From: Vibrio splendidus | Lineage (GTDB): Bacteria > Pseudomonadota > Gammaproteobacteria > Enterobacterales > Vibrionaceae | Length of the DNA stretch: 64,000 nt | Direction: 5' to 3' | Assembly: GCF_024347615.1 (NCBI RefSeq) | Contig: NZ_AP025508.1 | Location: 1,178,001 to 1,242,000, forward strand | Shown here: positions 16,411 through 25,834 of the stretch, one piece after another | How the letters are laid out: every line of letters starts with the position of its first letter | Numbering within the stretch: position 1 is the first letter of the stretch | Position numbers and translations under genes: made by a program | The notes under the pieces: model-generated | The model's database searches: none | Told to the model about the DNA's origin: nothing | Seen by the model: the letters and a program-made list of their open reading frames with translations, nothing else

Positions 16411-19400
16411 ATGAAAATCATAGAGACTATTTCTAACACTCGATTGCTTATTTTAATGACTGCACTGCTGATGGTGAGTGGTATTTCTGCGTTCATGACT
16501 CTGCCGCGTGCAGAAGATCCGGTAATCATCAACCGCTACGCGAACATCACAACCAGCTTCCCCGGCGCCAGTGCCGAGCGTGTTGAAACCTTGGTCACCG
16601 AGGTTATTGAGAACAAACTACGCGAGTTAAGTGAGGTTAAACTCGTCAGCTCGACGTCAAGACCGGGTGTGTCGATTGTTACTTTGGAACTCAATGATGT
16701 GATTACCGAGCCAGAGCCAGTTTGGTCTCAAGCTCGTGACAAGCTGTCTGACATCGAATCCATTTTGCCTGCGGGCTCTCACTCTCCCGATCTCGACAGT
16801 GACCATACCTATGCTTTTACCACTATCGCATCATTGACGTGGTCTGGCGCGGGTGAACCTGACAGATTAACGCTGGGTCGTTATGCCAAAGAACTCGCTA
16901 AGCGATTACGAACCTTGTCGGGAACTGAATTCGTTGATGAATACGGGATGCCGCAAGAAGAGATTCAAATCAGTTTACGCACTGCCGATGCTGCCGCGCT
17001 TGGTCGTTCAAGTGCCAATATCGCAGAATCTTTGGAAGGAGCAGATGCGAAAAACTCTGCCGGTGAATTGGTCAGTGCTTATTCTCGCTTTGGCTTAGAG
17101 ATTAAGTCTGAGCTTGATTCCATTGAACGTATTAAACAGGTGCCAATAGCCACCGACAGCAATGGTCACATCATCCGTATGGAAGACATTGCTTCTGTGA
17201 AACGTGGTGAGAAAACCCCACAAGACCAGATTGCCATTATTGATGGTGAGCCGGGTGTGATTGTCGCGGCAAGAATGCACCCAGATCTGCGAGTTGATAA
17301 CTGGACGTCGCGAGCCAACGCGCTCATCAGTCGATTTGAGCAAGAGCTGCCGAGCAATATTCAGGTCAACGTGCTTTTCAATCAGCAAGGCTATACTGAA
17401 ACTCGCTTGGACGATTTGGGTAAAAGTCTGATGATTGGCTTTGGTCTGATTTTGATTGTGTTGTTCGTCACCTTGGGTGTTCGTGCTGCGATCTTAGTGG
17501 CGATTTCTTTGCCATTAACGTCACTGCTTACATTGTCGATCATGAAAATGACCGGTGTGCCGATTAACCAGATGTCGGTGACAGGTTTAATTGTGGCGCT
17601 CGGGATCATGGTGGATAACGCGGTGGTGATGGTCGATACGATTCAAGCTTATCGCCTGAAAGGGCAGCAGCGCGCTGAAGCGACCATGAATGCATTGAAG
17701 CACTTGTGGGTTCCGTTACTGGGCTCGACACTTACCACTGTGCTAGCCTTTGCACCGATCATTTTGATGCCTGGCGCTTCGGGTGAGTTCGTGGGGGGAA
17801 TTGCGATTACCGTGTCTTTCTCGTTGATCGGTTCTTACATTATCTCGCATACCCTAATTGCAGGTTTAGCGACTAAGTTACTGCCGAAACAGCTCAGTGA
17901 TGTTGATAAGAAAGGGCAACACCATTGGTACATGACCGGTTTGAGAATTCCGGCTTTGACGCGTTGGTTCTCGTCTTCTGTTCGCTTTGGTGTGACGCAT
18001 CCAATCATCACGATTGCTTTGGTGTTGTTGGTACCGTTTACTGGTTATTGGAGTATGTCTCAGCTGACTGAGCAATTCTTCCCGCCATCAGATAGAGACA
18101 TGTTTGAGATTCAGGTGTACATGCCGCCTCAAGCAAGTATTTATGCGACCAAGAATACCTCTGAAAAAATCGACGATATCATTCATCGTTACCCCGAAGT
18201 AGAGCGCATTGATTGGCTGGTGGGTGCAAACTTCCCATCGTTTTATTACAACCTACAAGCGAGACAAAACAACGCGCCGTACTTCTCGCAAGCAATGGTG
18301 AAAACAGAAAACTTTGATCAAGCCAATGCGCTAATTCCTGAACTGCAAAAGGTGCTAGATAAAGAAGTACCACAGGCGCAGATCTTGGTGAGAAAGCTTA
18401 ACCAAGGGCCTCCATTTACCGCGCCCGTTGAATTGCGTGTGTATGGTGAAAACCTCGATACGCTGAAAGCTATTGGTGAGGATGTTCGCTTGATTCTGGC
18501 AGGTGTGCCTCATGTGACTCACACAAGGGAAACACTGCAACCGGGTACGCCGAAGGTGTGGTTGAAGGTCGATGAAGATACCGCGAAACTCAACGGTATT
18601 TCATTGAACCAGTTCGCAGGCATGTTGCAAACCACGCTGACAGGTCGTGAAAGCGGCTCTGTGATAGAGGGCAGTGAATCGGTGCCAATTCGTGTTCGTG
18701 TTGCGGATGACGCGCGTGAAAACTTAGCGCATCTGAGTAATATTCGCTTGCCAATCAGTTCTGAGGTGTACTCAACTGGCATCAATGTGTCGACTCTGGC
18801 GGAGCTGGAATTGACGACTAGTCGTGGTGCGATTACTCGTCGAAACGGGCAGCGTGTGAATACCATCGAGGGCTACATTGAAGCGGGTGTTTTACCTCAA
18901 ACTGTCCTTAATGAATTCCAAAAACGCTTAGCAAGCTATGAGATGCCATCGGGCTACACGATTGGCTTTGGTGGCGAATCCGCGGAGCGAGACAATTCAG
19001 TCAATAGCTTGATCTCGAATGTCGCCGTTGTGGTGGTATTGATGGTGTTGGTGGTGGTGATGTCGTTCAACTCGTTCCGAATGAGTAGCATCATCTTCAT
19101 GGTAGCAGGATTGGCTGGTGGGCTAGGGCTGTTGTCGGTATGGATCTTCGGTTATCCGTTCGGCTTTACGGTGATCATCGCGATGCTCGGCATTGCAGGT
19201 TTGGCTATCAACGCGGCCATTGTCATTCTGACCGAATTGAAGCTAGACAAGGAGGCTTCCTCTGGGAATGTTGATGCAGTCGTTGATGCCGTTATGTCGT
19301 GTACTCGACATATCAGTTCAACCACGATTACAACCGTGGGAGGCTTTATGCCATTGATCATCGCTGGCGGTGGTTTCTGGCCTCCGTTTGCGGTCGCGAT

Positions 19401-19509
19401 TGTCGGCGGTACAGTATTAACCACTCTTATCTCGTTCTACTTTGTGCCTGTGGTTTATCATTTGATGACTAAAAATCAGCGCAAAACCGTCGTCGAACCA
19501 ACAACATAA
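16411..19509 (+). CDS. RND (AcrB-type) efflux pump inner membrane subunit
   Basis: At 1032 residues this is a full-length RND transporter with two repeats of six membrane helices and two large periplasmic loops. The TM4 proton-relay segment GLIVALGIMVDNAVVMVDTI carries the paired acidic residues. The C-terminal half retains GMLGIAG-like TM10 sequence. It exports drugs, bile salts or similar compounds by proton antiport. It is in an operon with the adaptor and controlled by the divergent TetR. Substrate cannot be read from the sequence. Confidence 0.93.
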   Translation: MKIIETISNTRLLILMTALLMVSGISAFMTLPRAEDPVIINRYANITTSFPGASAERVETLVTEVIENKLRELSEVKLVSSTSRPGVSIVTLELNDVITEPEPVWSQARDKLSDIESILPAGSHSPDLDSDHTYAFTTIASLTWSGAGEPDRLTLGRYAKELAKRLRTLSGTEFVDEYGMPQEEIQISLRTADAAALGRSSANIAESLEGADAKNSAGELVSAYSRFGLEIKSELDSIERIKQVPIATDSNGHIIRMEDIASVKRGEKTPQDQIAIIDGEPGVIVAARMHPDLRVDNWTSRANALISRFEQELPSNIQVNVLFNQQGYTETRLDDLGKSLMIGFGLILIVLFVTLGVRAAILVAISLPLTSLLTLSIMKMTGVPINQMSVTGLIVALGIMVDNAVVMVDTIQAYRLKGQQRAEATMNALKHLWVPLLGSTLTTVLAFAPIILMPGASGEFVGGIAITVSFSLIGSYIISHTLIAGLATKLLPKQLSDVDKKGQHHWYMTGLRIPALTRWFSSSVRFGVTHPIITIALVLLVPFTGYWSMSQLTEQFFPPSDRDMFEIQVYMPPQASIYATKNTSEKIDDIIHRYPEVERIDWLVGANFPSFYYNLQARQNNAPYFSQAMVKTENFDQANALIPELQKVLDKEVPQAQILVRKLNQGPPFTAPVELRVYGENLDTLKAIGEDVRLILAGVPHVTHTRETLQPGTPKVWLKVDEDTAKLNGISLNQFAGMLQTTLTGRESGSVIEGSESVPIRVRVADDARENLAHLSNIRLPISSEVYSTGINVSTLAELELTTSRGAITRRNGQRVNTIEGYIEAGVLPQTVLNEFQKRLASYEMPSGYTIGFGGESAERDNSVNSLISNVAVVVVLMVLVVVMSFNSFRMSSIIFMVAGLAGGLGLLSVWIFGYPFGFTVIIAMLGIAGLAINAAIVILTELKLDKEASSGNVDAVVDAVMSCTRHISSTTITTVGGFMPLIIAGGGFWPPFAVAIVGGTVLTTLISFYFVPVVYHLMTKNQRKTVVEPTT

Positions 19510-20259
19510 TCTCTTCTTTGGTGATCCTTACTCCTCTCTATTGAGGGGAGTAACACCCACTTAAAACCCATCAAAATACTCATGAAATCGGCTTTTTATC
19601 CCCATTTCTGCCCGTTTTCTGCTGCGTATAACTGACATTTTTATCATAAAAAGCAGGGTGTTATTTGAATTCCTGATGGGTTGCTGCCTGAAGTGATGCC
19701 TTTTCTAAATACCTTTAAAATTATATGTGAATTCATAAATTTGACAGTCATCACACTTTGCTTAATTCGCTCTTTCTAATGTAATCAATCATTGTCGTTT
19801 CTACTGCGTGTTTACTTTGATCTCTCCCGTTTCTCTTTAATCCTTTTCCGCACATGGCTCGACTCGTGTGGCACGTTCATGCTGTGCGTCTGAATTGCAT
19901 CAATTTCCCACATCTCACTTTCATAACTGGAAGGTTAGTTTCCAAGTTTGTTTGGTGAGCTTTCAATTTCAACTCCTCATAATGCGCCAAATGTAACAAT
20001 GTATTTCAAAGTGTAACAATTAAGTCATATATTTTGTGTGGTTTTAACCGTGCGGCAATGTTTCGGCTGCGCAGCACTGTCGTTTTAACTTGGCAGTTCA
20101 ACTGTCGACTGTTCAACTGCCGACTGTTCAAGATAGTGGCTAATTCCGTTTCGCTTTGAGATGCGTCGTTTCACATGCTCAACACATAAATATTCTAATG
20201 ACCATGACAACCAGTACTCGGGCGTTCGTTCTGAGGCTGGATAACCATCGAGAAAGTTA
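19510..20259. other. 750-bp upstream region of the cyo operon
   Basis: No convincing gene is seen. The region holds the hairpin after the RND gene and two TGTAACAAT elements at 19992-20000 and 20012-20020 with a 20-bp period. It also holds a 15-bp near-identical direct repeat at 20100-20114 and 20115-20129. A minus-strand 66-codon frame (20085-20285) overlaps the cyoA start and is probably spurious. The cyo promoter is likely here. Confidence 0.45.
19528..19553 (+). terminator. Hairpin after the RND operon
   Basis: TTACTCCTCTC (19528-19538) pairs with GAGGGGAGTAA (19543-19553) with one wobble and a TATT loop. No T-run follows, so it may be a 3'-protecting or Rho-assisted structure. Confidence 0.5.
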
Positions 20260-21156
20260 ATGGAAGCTTCAAGATATAAACGCATTTTATCGAGAGCAAA
20301 TCTGTCGAGGATTGGTTTGGTGGGAACCGTCCTGATGCTCGAAGGATGTAACTCCGCATTGCTCGACCCAAAAGGTAGCGTTGGCGTTCAGGAAAAGGAG
20401 CTGATTATTACTGCTCTGTTGCTGATGCTGATTGTCGTCATCCCCGTGATCCTGATGACCATCTACTTTGCTTATAGATACCGTGAAAGTAACACCACAG
20501 AAGAGTATGCACCTGACTGGGCGCACTCAACCAAGATTGAAATAGTGGTATGGACGATTCCAATCATCATTATTGCGATTCTGGCCACTATTACTTGGCG
20601 AACAACACACGAACTTGAGCCTTCCAAGCCTCTGGAGAGTGACGTTAAGCCTATGGTGATCGAAGTGGTCTCTCTGGACTGGAAGTGGCTGTTCATCTAT
20701 CCGGAGCAAAACATTGCGACGGTTAACTATGTTGCGTTCCCGAAAGATGTACCGGTGACGTTTAAGCTAACTTCAGACAACATCATGAACGCGTTCTTTA
20801 TCCCGCGTCTTGGTTCGCAGATCTACGCGATGCCGGGAATGGTGACCAAGCTGAATTTGATCGCGAACCACGAAGGTGACTTCAAAGGTTTTGCATCGAA
20901 CTACAGTGGTAAAGGGTTCTCTCAAATGAAATTCACCGCATCAGCCATGCCTGATCAAGTGGCGTTTCTAAACTGGGTGGAAAAAGTGAAAGCTAGCCCA
21001 GACCGTATTGAAGACTGGGAACAATTCCGTTCATTGGCTGCGCCGAGTGTGGCTGAACCTGTGACTCTGTTCTCCAGTATCCCACCATTTTTATTCACTG
21101 ATGTCGTGACCCAGCACCCTGGTTCAATGAACTGTTTGCCGGAAACCCAAGGATAA
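20260..21156 (+). CDS. cyoA: Cytochrome bo quinol oxidase subunit II
   Basis: The 298-residue subunit II begins with a lipobox-bearing signal ([13 protein letters not shown]), two transmembrane helices (about 48-70 and 92-112), and a periplasmic cupredoxin domain ([31 protein letters not shown]). The Cys/His ligands of the CuA centre are missing, as expected for a quinol rather than cytochrome c oxidase. The mature start NSALLDPKG closely matches E. coli CyoA. It is the first gene of a five-gene operon, five bases before cyoB. Confidence 0.95.
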   Translation: MEASRYKRILSRANLSRIGLVGTVLMLEGCNSALLDPKGSVGVQEKELIITALLLMLIVVIPVILMTIYFAYRYRESNTTEEYAPDWAHSTKIEIVVWTIPIIIIAILATITWRTTHELEPSKPLESDVKPMVIEVVSLDWKWLFIYPEQNIATVNYVAFPKDVPVTFKLTSDNIMNAFFIPRLGSQIYAMPGMVTKLNLIANHEGDFKGFASNYSGKGFSQMKFTASAMPDQVAFLNWVEKVKASPDRIEDWEQFRSLAAPSVAEPVTLFSSIPPFLFTDVVTQHPGSMNCLPETQG

Positions 21157-21161
21157 TCGTC

Positions 21162-23249
21162 ATGTTTGGAAGATTAACTCTAGACTCAATTCCCTACCAC
21201 GAACCCATTATTTTGATCACCTTAACCATGATCGCTTTAGTGGGTAGTTTAGTGGTGTATGCGGTAACAAAAGCCGGTAAGTGGCAATACCTATGGAATG
21301 AATGGTTTACGTCTGTAGACCACAAAAAACTAGGCTTCATGTACATTGCGGTCGCGATGGTGATGTTAGTTCGTGGCTTCGCCGATGCGGTCATGATGCG
21401 CAGTCAGCAATTGCTTTCTGCAGCGGGTGAGACTGGCTATTTACCGCCACATCACTACGACCAAATCTTCACGGCTCACGGCGTGATCATGATTTTCTTC
21501 GTAGCGATGCCTCTGGTTATCGGCTTGATGAACATCATCGTGCCGCTGCAAATTGGCGCTCGTGATGTTGCATTCCCTTATCTGAATAACTTGAGCTTCT
21601 GGCTATTTGTGGTGGGTATTATCCTAACCAACATGTCGCTTGGCTTGGGTGAGTTTGGCCGTACGGGTTGGTTGGCGTATCCGCCGTTGTCTGGCATTGA
21701 GGCGAGCCCGGGAGTCGGGGTCGATTATTGGATATGGGCACTGCAAATATCCGGTGTGGGTACCACGTTAACGGGTGTGAACTTCTTTGCGACCATTTTG
21801 CGCATGCGTACTCCGTCTATGCCAATGATGAAGATGCCAGTGTTCACATGGGCATCTCTGTGTGCCAACATCCTGATCATCATCTCTTTCCCGATCCTAA
21901 CTGTGACCATTGCGTTACTGACTTTGGATAGATACATCGGCACGCACTTCTTCACCAATGACCTTGGTGGCAACGTGATGATGTATGTGAACCTGATTTG
22001 GGCATGGGGACACCCTGAGGTGTACATCCTAATCTTGCCTATTTTCGGAGTGTTCTCTGAAGTTACTGCGACTTTCTCACGTAAAAAACTGTTTGGTTAT
22101 ACCTCACTGGTATGGGCGACGGTGGCTATCACTATTTTAGCGTTTGTGGTTTGGCTGCATCACTTCTTCACCATGGGTTCAGGCGCCAATGTGAATGCCT
22201 TCTTCGGCATTGCAACTATGATTATCTCTATCCCGACCGGGGTTAAGATCTTCAACTGGTTGTTCACCATGTACAAAGGTCGTATCCGCTTTACCACACC
22301 TATGTTATGGACGGTCGGTTTCCTTATCACCTTTACGGTGGGTGGTATGACAGGCGTATTGATGGCAGTTCCGGGCGCAGACTTTATTCTGCATAACTCG
22401 GTATTCCTGATTGCTCACTTCCACAACGTAATCATCGGTGGCGTAGTGTTCGGTTGTTTCGCTGCTATTGGTTACTGGTTCCCGAAAGCGACGGGTTTCA
22501 CTCTGAACGAACTTTGGGGAAAACGCGCATTCTACTGCTGGATAATCGGTTTCTTGATGGCGTTCTTGCCGCTTTATGCTCTGGGCTTTATGGGCATGAC
22601 GCGTCGTTTGAGCCAAGACATCAATCCTGAATTCTTCCCTCTACTGGCGGTTGCGGCTGCAGGTACGGGCGTGATTGCGATGGGTGTTGTTTGTCAGTTC
22701 GTTCAGATTTACGTGAGTGTTCGTGACCGCGACCAAAACCGAGATCTAACCGGTGACCCGTGGGGCGGACGCACATTCGAATGGGCAACGTCTTCACCAC
22801 CGCCGTTCTACAACTTTGCAAAATTGCCTAAGGGCGATGAGATCGATTCGTTCTGGTATCAAAAGCAAAGTGGTGAGTTTGATCCAACTCAGGAAGAAGA
22901 ATACGAACGTATTCACATGCCTAAGAATACACCGACAGGCATTTATGTGTCTGCATGGGCGTTGGCATTTGGCTTCGCAATGATCTGGTACATCTGGTGG
23001 CTAGCGGCTGCAAGCTTAGTGGGTATCGTGGTGACGTGTATTCAACACAGCTACAACGACGATGTGGATTACTACGTGGAAGTTGAAGAGATCAAAGCGA
23101 TTGAAGCGGCTCGACGTGCGCAGCTTGCAGAAGCGAAAAAACAGTCAGTGAAAGGCGATCATTCTGGTCGTGGTAACAGCGCTGACAGTGATGCTGATAG
23201 TGGTAATAACGACAATAAAGATGATTTGGAGACGACGTATGCAAGCTAA
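21162..23249 (+). CDS. cyoB: Cytochrome bo quinol oxidase subunit I
   Basis: This heme-copper oxidase catalytic subunit has 695 residues, slightly longer than E. coli CyoB (663). It contains the heme b/o3 and CuB sites: [22 protein letters not shown] with the cross-linked His-Tyr pair, VWLHHFF, and [11 protein letters not shown]. It reduces oxygen to water and pumps protons. The C-terminal tail is highly charged with an Asp/Ser/Asn-rich end ([16 protein letters not shown]) that overlaps the cyoC start by 11 bases. Confidence 0.95.
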   Translation: MFGRLTLDSIPYHEPIILITLTMIALVGSLVVYAVTKAGKWQYLWNEWFTSVDHKKLGFMYIAVAMVMLVRGFADAVMMRSQQLLSAAGETGYLPPHHYDQIFTAHGVIMIFFVAMPLVIGLMNIIVPLQIGARDVAFPYLNNLSFWLFVVGIILTNMSLGLGEFGRTGWLAYPPLSGIEASPGVGVDYWIWALQISGVGTTLTGVNFFATILRMRTPSMPMMKMPVFTWASLCANILIIISFPILTVTIALLTLDRYIGTHFFTNDLGGNVMMYVNLIWAWGHPEVYILILPIFGVFSEVTATFSRKKLFGYTSLVWATVAITILAFVVWLHHFFTMGSGANVNAFFGIATMIISIPTGVKIFNWLFTMYKGRIRFTTPMLWTVGFLITFTVGGMTGVLMAVPGADFILHNSVFLIAHFHNVIIGGVVFGCFAAIGYWFPKATGFTLNELWGKRAFYCWIIGFLMAFLPLYALGFMGMTRRLSQDINPEFFPLLAVAAAGTGVIAMGVVCQFVQIYVSVRDRDQNRDLTGDPWGGRTFEWATSSPPPFYNFAKLPKGDEIDSFWYQKQSGEFDPTQEEEYERIHMPKNTPTGIYVSAWALAFGFAMIWYIWWLAAASLVGIVVTCIQHSYNDDVDYYVEVEEIKAIEAARRAQLAEAKKQSVKGDHSGRGNSADSDADSGNNDNKDDLETTYAS

Positions 23250-23856
23250 TACTCCGTCACACACTTATGATCTTGCACACTCGCATGATCATCACCACGA
23301 AGCTGCGGGCAACAAGTTGTTTGGCTTCTGGGTTTACTTGATGAGTGACTGTGTCCTGTTTGCCACGCTTTTCGCGACTTATGCCGTGCTTGAGAGTGGG
23401 TCTATCGCAGGGCCGACAGGTAAAGACATCTTTGAACTGCCGTTCGTGTTTGTCGAAACCATGATGCTGCTGTTCAGTAGTATCACCTTCGGTTTTGGCA
23501 TGATTGCGATGAAGCGCAAAGACGTGACCGGACTGAAGCGCTGGATCAAAGTGACTTTCGTATTGGGCTTAGCCTTCATCTGTATGGAAGTGTATGAATT
23601 TCATCACTTGATTGCAGAAGGCTATGGCCCTCAAGAAAGCGCATTCCTTTCTGCGTTCTTTACCTTGGTTGGCACACACGGTTTGCACGTAACGTTTGGT
23701 CTGATTTGGATGGCGGTGGCTTATCACCAGCTTTCAACCAAAGGTTTGAACGACAACATGTCGATGCGCTTCCAGTGCTTGAGCTTGTTTTGGCACTTCC
23801 TTGATATCGTTTGGATTTGTGTATTTACCATCGTGTACTTAATGGGGGTGATGTAA
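23239..23856 (+). CDS. cyoC: Cytochrome bo quinol oxidase subunit III
   Basis: The 205-residue subunit III has five predicted membrane helices. The start at 23239 is set by GGAG seven bases upstream and by E. coli CyoC length (204). The N-terminus is His-rich (HSHDHHHE). [11 protein letters not shown] and [16 protein letters not shown] are typical family segments. It overlaps cyoB by 11 bases and cyoD by one base (TAATG), showing coupled translation. Confidence 0.94.
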   Translation: MQANTPSHTYDLAHSHDHHHEAAGNKLFGFWVYLMSDCVLFATLFATYAVLESGSIAGPTGKDIFELPFVFVETMMLLFSSITFGFGMIAMKRKDVTGLKRWIKVTFVLGLAFICMEVYEFHHLIAEGYGPQESAFLSAFFTLVGTHGLHVTFGLIWMAVAYHQLSTKGLNDNMSMRFQCLSLFWHFLDIVWICVFTIVYLMGVM

Positions 23857-24167
23857 TGGAACAGCATCTAGACAGTGGTGCAACGGATTATGTGAAAGGC
23901 TTTATAGCGTCACTGATTCTCACCATTATTCCGTTCTACATCGTGTGGGCGCATGTGTTACCAAGCACAGAAACGTACGTGATCTTGTTCGGCTGCGCGC
24001 TGGTGCAAATCTTTGTGCACTTTAAGTACTTTCTACATATGGAAGCGAAATCTTCCGATGGGCGTTGGAACTTGGTGTCACTGATGTTTACCGCCATTGT
24101 TGTATTGATTCTTATCGCTGGCTCGGTATGGATCATCTACAACATGAACGTCAACATGAAGTTGTAG
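23856..24167 (+). CDS. cyoD: Cytochrome bo quinol oxidase subunit IV
   Basis: The 103-residue protein has three membrane helices and the family segment LVQIFVHFKYFLHME. The ATG at 23856 overlaps the cyoC stop. CyoD assists assembly of the CuB site. It ends 7 bases before cyoE. Confidence 0.93.
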   Translation: MEQHLDSGATDYVKGFIASLILTIIPFYIVWAHVLPSTETYVILFGCALVQIFVHFKYFLHMEAKSSDGRWNLVSLMFTAIVVLILIAGSVWIIYNMNVNMKL

Positions 24168-24174
24168 GCTAGGT

Positions 24175-25047
24175 ATGCTGAAAAGATATCTGTCTATCAC
24201 CAAACCGGGCATCATTTTCGGCAACCTGATTTCTGTTGCGGCGGGGTTCTTCCTCGCCGCAAAAACAGAACCAGCCAGTGCGATGTTGTTACTGACAACA
24301 TTAGCGGGTGTGGGACTTGTGATTGCATCAGGTTGTGTTGTGAACAACATCTTTGATCGAGACATCGACCAGAAGATGAAGCGCACACAAAATCGAGAAT
24401 TGGTTCAAGGAAACATCAATACAGATGTAGCGTTCGTCTATGCCTTGGTTTTACTGCTAGCAGGCACAGCGCTGCTGTTTCAGTTCGCTAATCCGATCTC
24501 TGCGGTCATGGTGTTGCTTGGCTATGTGTTTTACGTCTTTTTCTACACCATGTGGTACAAGCGTACATCGGTTTACGGCACTTTAGTCGGCAGTATTTCG
24601 GGAGCCGTTCCGCCGTTAGTGGGCTACTTGGCGGTGACTAATTACATTAGTTTGGAAGCGGTTTTGTTGTTCGCGATGTTCTGTTTATGGCAAATGCCAC
24701 ACTCGTACGCGATCGCGATGTTCCGCCTTCAAGATTATCGAGATGCAGGCATTCCAGTGTTACCGGTGAAAGAGGGCGTCGACAAAGCACATCAACACAT
24801 GAAAGCGTATGTTGTGGCGTTTGGCGCAGTATCATTGGCGTTGTTCCTACTTGGGGAAGCAGGTTATGAATACCTAGCGGTGTCGGCAGCAGTCTGTTTT
24901 ATGTGGACCAAAGTGACATTCCGCAAAGTGGATTGCCTTAACTACATCCAGTGGTCAAAGACGGTCTTCAAGGTCTCTCTCCTGGTGGTTATGAGCATCA
25001 GTGGTGTACTGGGGCTGGAGTTGATTCCGTTGCCTACGCTTTTTTGA
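24175..25047 (+). CDS. cyoE: Heme o synthase (protoheme IX farnesyltransferase)
   Basis: The 290-residue integral membrane UbiA-family prenyltransferase makes heme o for the oxidase. Visible motifs are SITKPGIIFGN, the first Asp-rich NNIFDRDIDQKMKRTQNR (about residues 62-79), YTMWYKRTSVYGTLVGSISGAVPPLVGY, and the second motif with FRLQDYRDAGIPVLP. It is the last gene of the operon and is followed by a strong terminator. Confidence 0.95.
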   Translation: MLKRYLSITKPGIIFGNLISVAAGFFLAAKTEPASAMLLLTTLAGVGLVIASGCVVNNIFDRDIDQKMKRTQNRELVQGNINTDVAFVYALVLLLAGTALLFQFANPISAVMVLLGYVFYVFFYTMWYKRTSVYGTLVGSISGAVPPLVGYLAVTNYISLEAVLLFAMFCLWQMPHSYAIAMFRLQDYRDAGIPVLPVKEGVDKAHQHMKAYVVAFGAVSLALFLLGEAGYEYLAVSAAVCFMWTKVTFRKVDCLNYIQWSKTVFKVSLLVVMSISGVLGLELIPLPTLF

Positions 25048-25056
25048 TTTAAGTTT

Positions 25057-25104
25057 GTCGTTGAACCCTCAATGTTCTGAAGTCCGAGGGTTTGACGACT
25101 TTTT
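25057..25104 (+). terminator. Terminator of the cyo operon
   Basis: A 14-bp stem (25057-25070 with 25086-25099, two G-T wobbles) closes a 15-base loop and is followed by five T. Confidence 0.75.
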
Positions 25105-25124
25105 ATCTGTCCCGCTTTAAGCTA

Positions 25125-25613
25125 TTACCCTTCAAAAATATCACTAAGCCAATCTTCAAGCTGCTCTCGTTTATCTTGTGGGCCATTGATGATCACTAAG
25201 CCGTTTAGTGTCGCGTGATCCCAAGATATGGTGCCAGTTGCTAACGCATCGAACACATCGAGTTCAGTAATTAACAGTAGATCTTCTTCAGTAGGCAAAG
25301 TATCTCTACCTGACACATCGACATCCTTTTCAAGTTTCACTTGGCTGTAATGACCTTTGATTGCTTCGAATAAGTTGAACTCAATTTTGCTTGGGTGGGG
25401 TTTCGCAAGCGCGGCCTTGATGGCAAAGAGTCGAAAGTGATCCGGCTTATTGAGGTTGTTGAATTCATCGTCTTGTCTGGCTGTAATGACGTTGCCAAAT
25501 ACCTCGAGTGAACCGGGCTCTGTCACTAAACTAAACCCTGTCTCTTGGTGAAGACCGCAGGCAAACGTAAGTGAAGAGGTGAGTGAAAGAATCAGAGCAA
25601 ATCGTTTTAACAT
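25125..25613 (-). CDS. Secreted protein of unknown function
   Basis: The 162-residue product has a short signal peptide (MLKRFALILSLTSSLTFACG), with a Cys directly after it, so a lipoprotein or periplasmic protein is possible. The body is acidic with mixed alpha/beta character and no motif I recognise. It stands alone between the cyo terminator and the alkylsulfatase gene. Confidence 0.6.
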   Translation of the reverse strand: MLKRFALILSLTSSLTFACGLHQETGFSLVTEPGSLEVFGNVITARQDDEFNNLNKPDHFRLFAIKAALAKPHPSKIEFNLFEAIKGHYSQVKLEKDVDVSGRDTLPTEEDLLLITELDVFDALATGTISWDHATLNGLVIINGPQDKREQLEDWLSDIFEG

Positions 25614-25673
25614 AATGGTTATCGAGACCTATAACAGGGTTAAGAATCTGACGGCAGAAGCCGAACCTGACGA

Positions 25674-25700
25674 TAAAAAAAGGGACCACAAAGGGTCCCT
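25674..25700 (-). terminator. Terminator downstream of the alkylsulfatase gene
   Basis: AGGGACC at 25681-25687 pairs with GGTCCCT at 25694-25700. On the minus strand it is followed by seven T (25674-25680). Confidence 0.8.
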
Positions 25701-25742
25701 GTATTTGTTTGTCGTCCATGTGAAGCGGTCAGCGTATTGGTT

Positions 25743-25778
25743 GATAGTGTGTTAGTGATTGTTTACTAACACGCTATC
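25743..25778. repeat. 14-bp stem inverted repeat after the alkylsulfatase gene
   Basis: GATAGTGTGTTAGT at 25743-25756 pairs with ACTAACACGCTATC at 25765-25778 with a single wobble, around an 8-base loop. Confidence 0.65.
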
Positions 25779-25814
25779 GTCGAAGAGCTATCATCGAAGA
25801 GCTATCGCCGAAGA
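25773..25814. repeat. Three 14-bp tandem repeats after the alkylsulfatase gene
   Basis: GCTATCGTCGAAGA, GCTATCATCGAAGA and GCTATCGCCGAAGA are contiguous (25773, 25787, 25801), differing at two positions. They abut the right arm of the neighbouring inverted repeat. Confidence 0.8.
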
Positions 25815-25834
25815 GCGACCGTTCGAACTCGCTA

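Noticed and set aside
20085..20285. Minus-strand 66-codon frame overlapping the cyoA start
   Set aside because: No ribosome binding site, lies over the cyoA start and a duplicated sequence; likely chance.
23170..23238. Longer cyoC start inside cyoB
   Set aside because: The family length and GGAG before 23239 support the shorter start.
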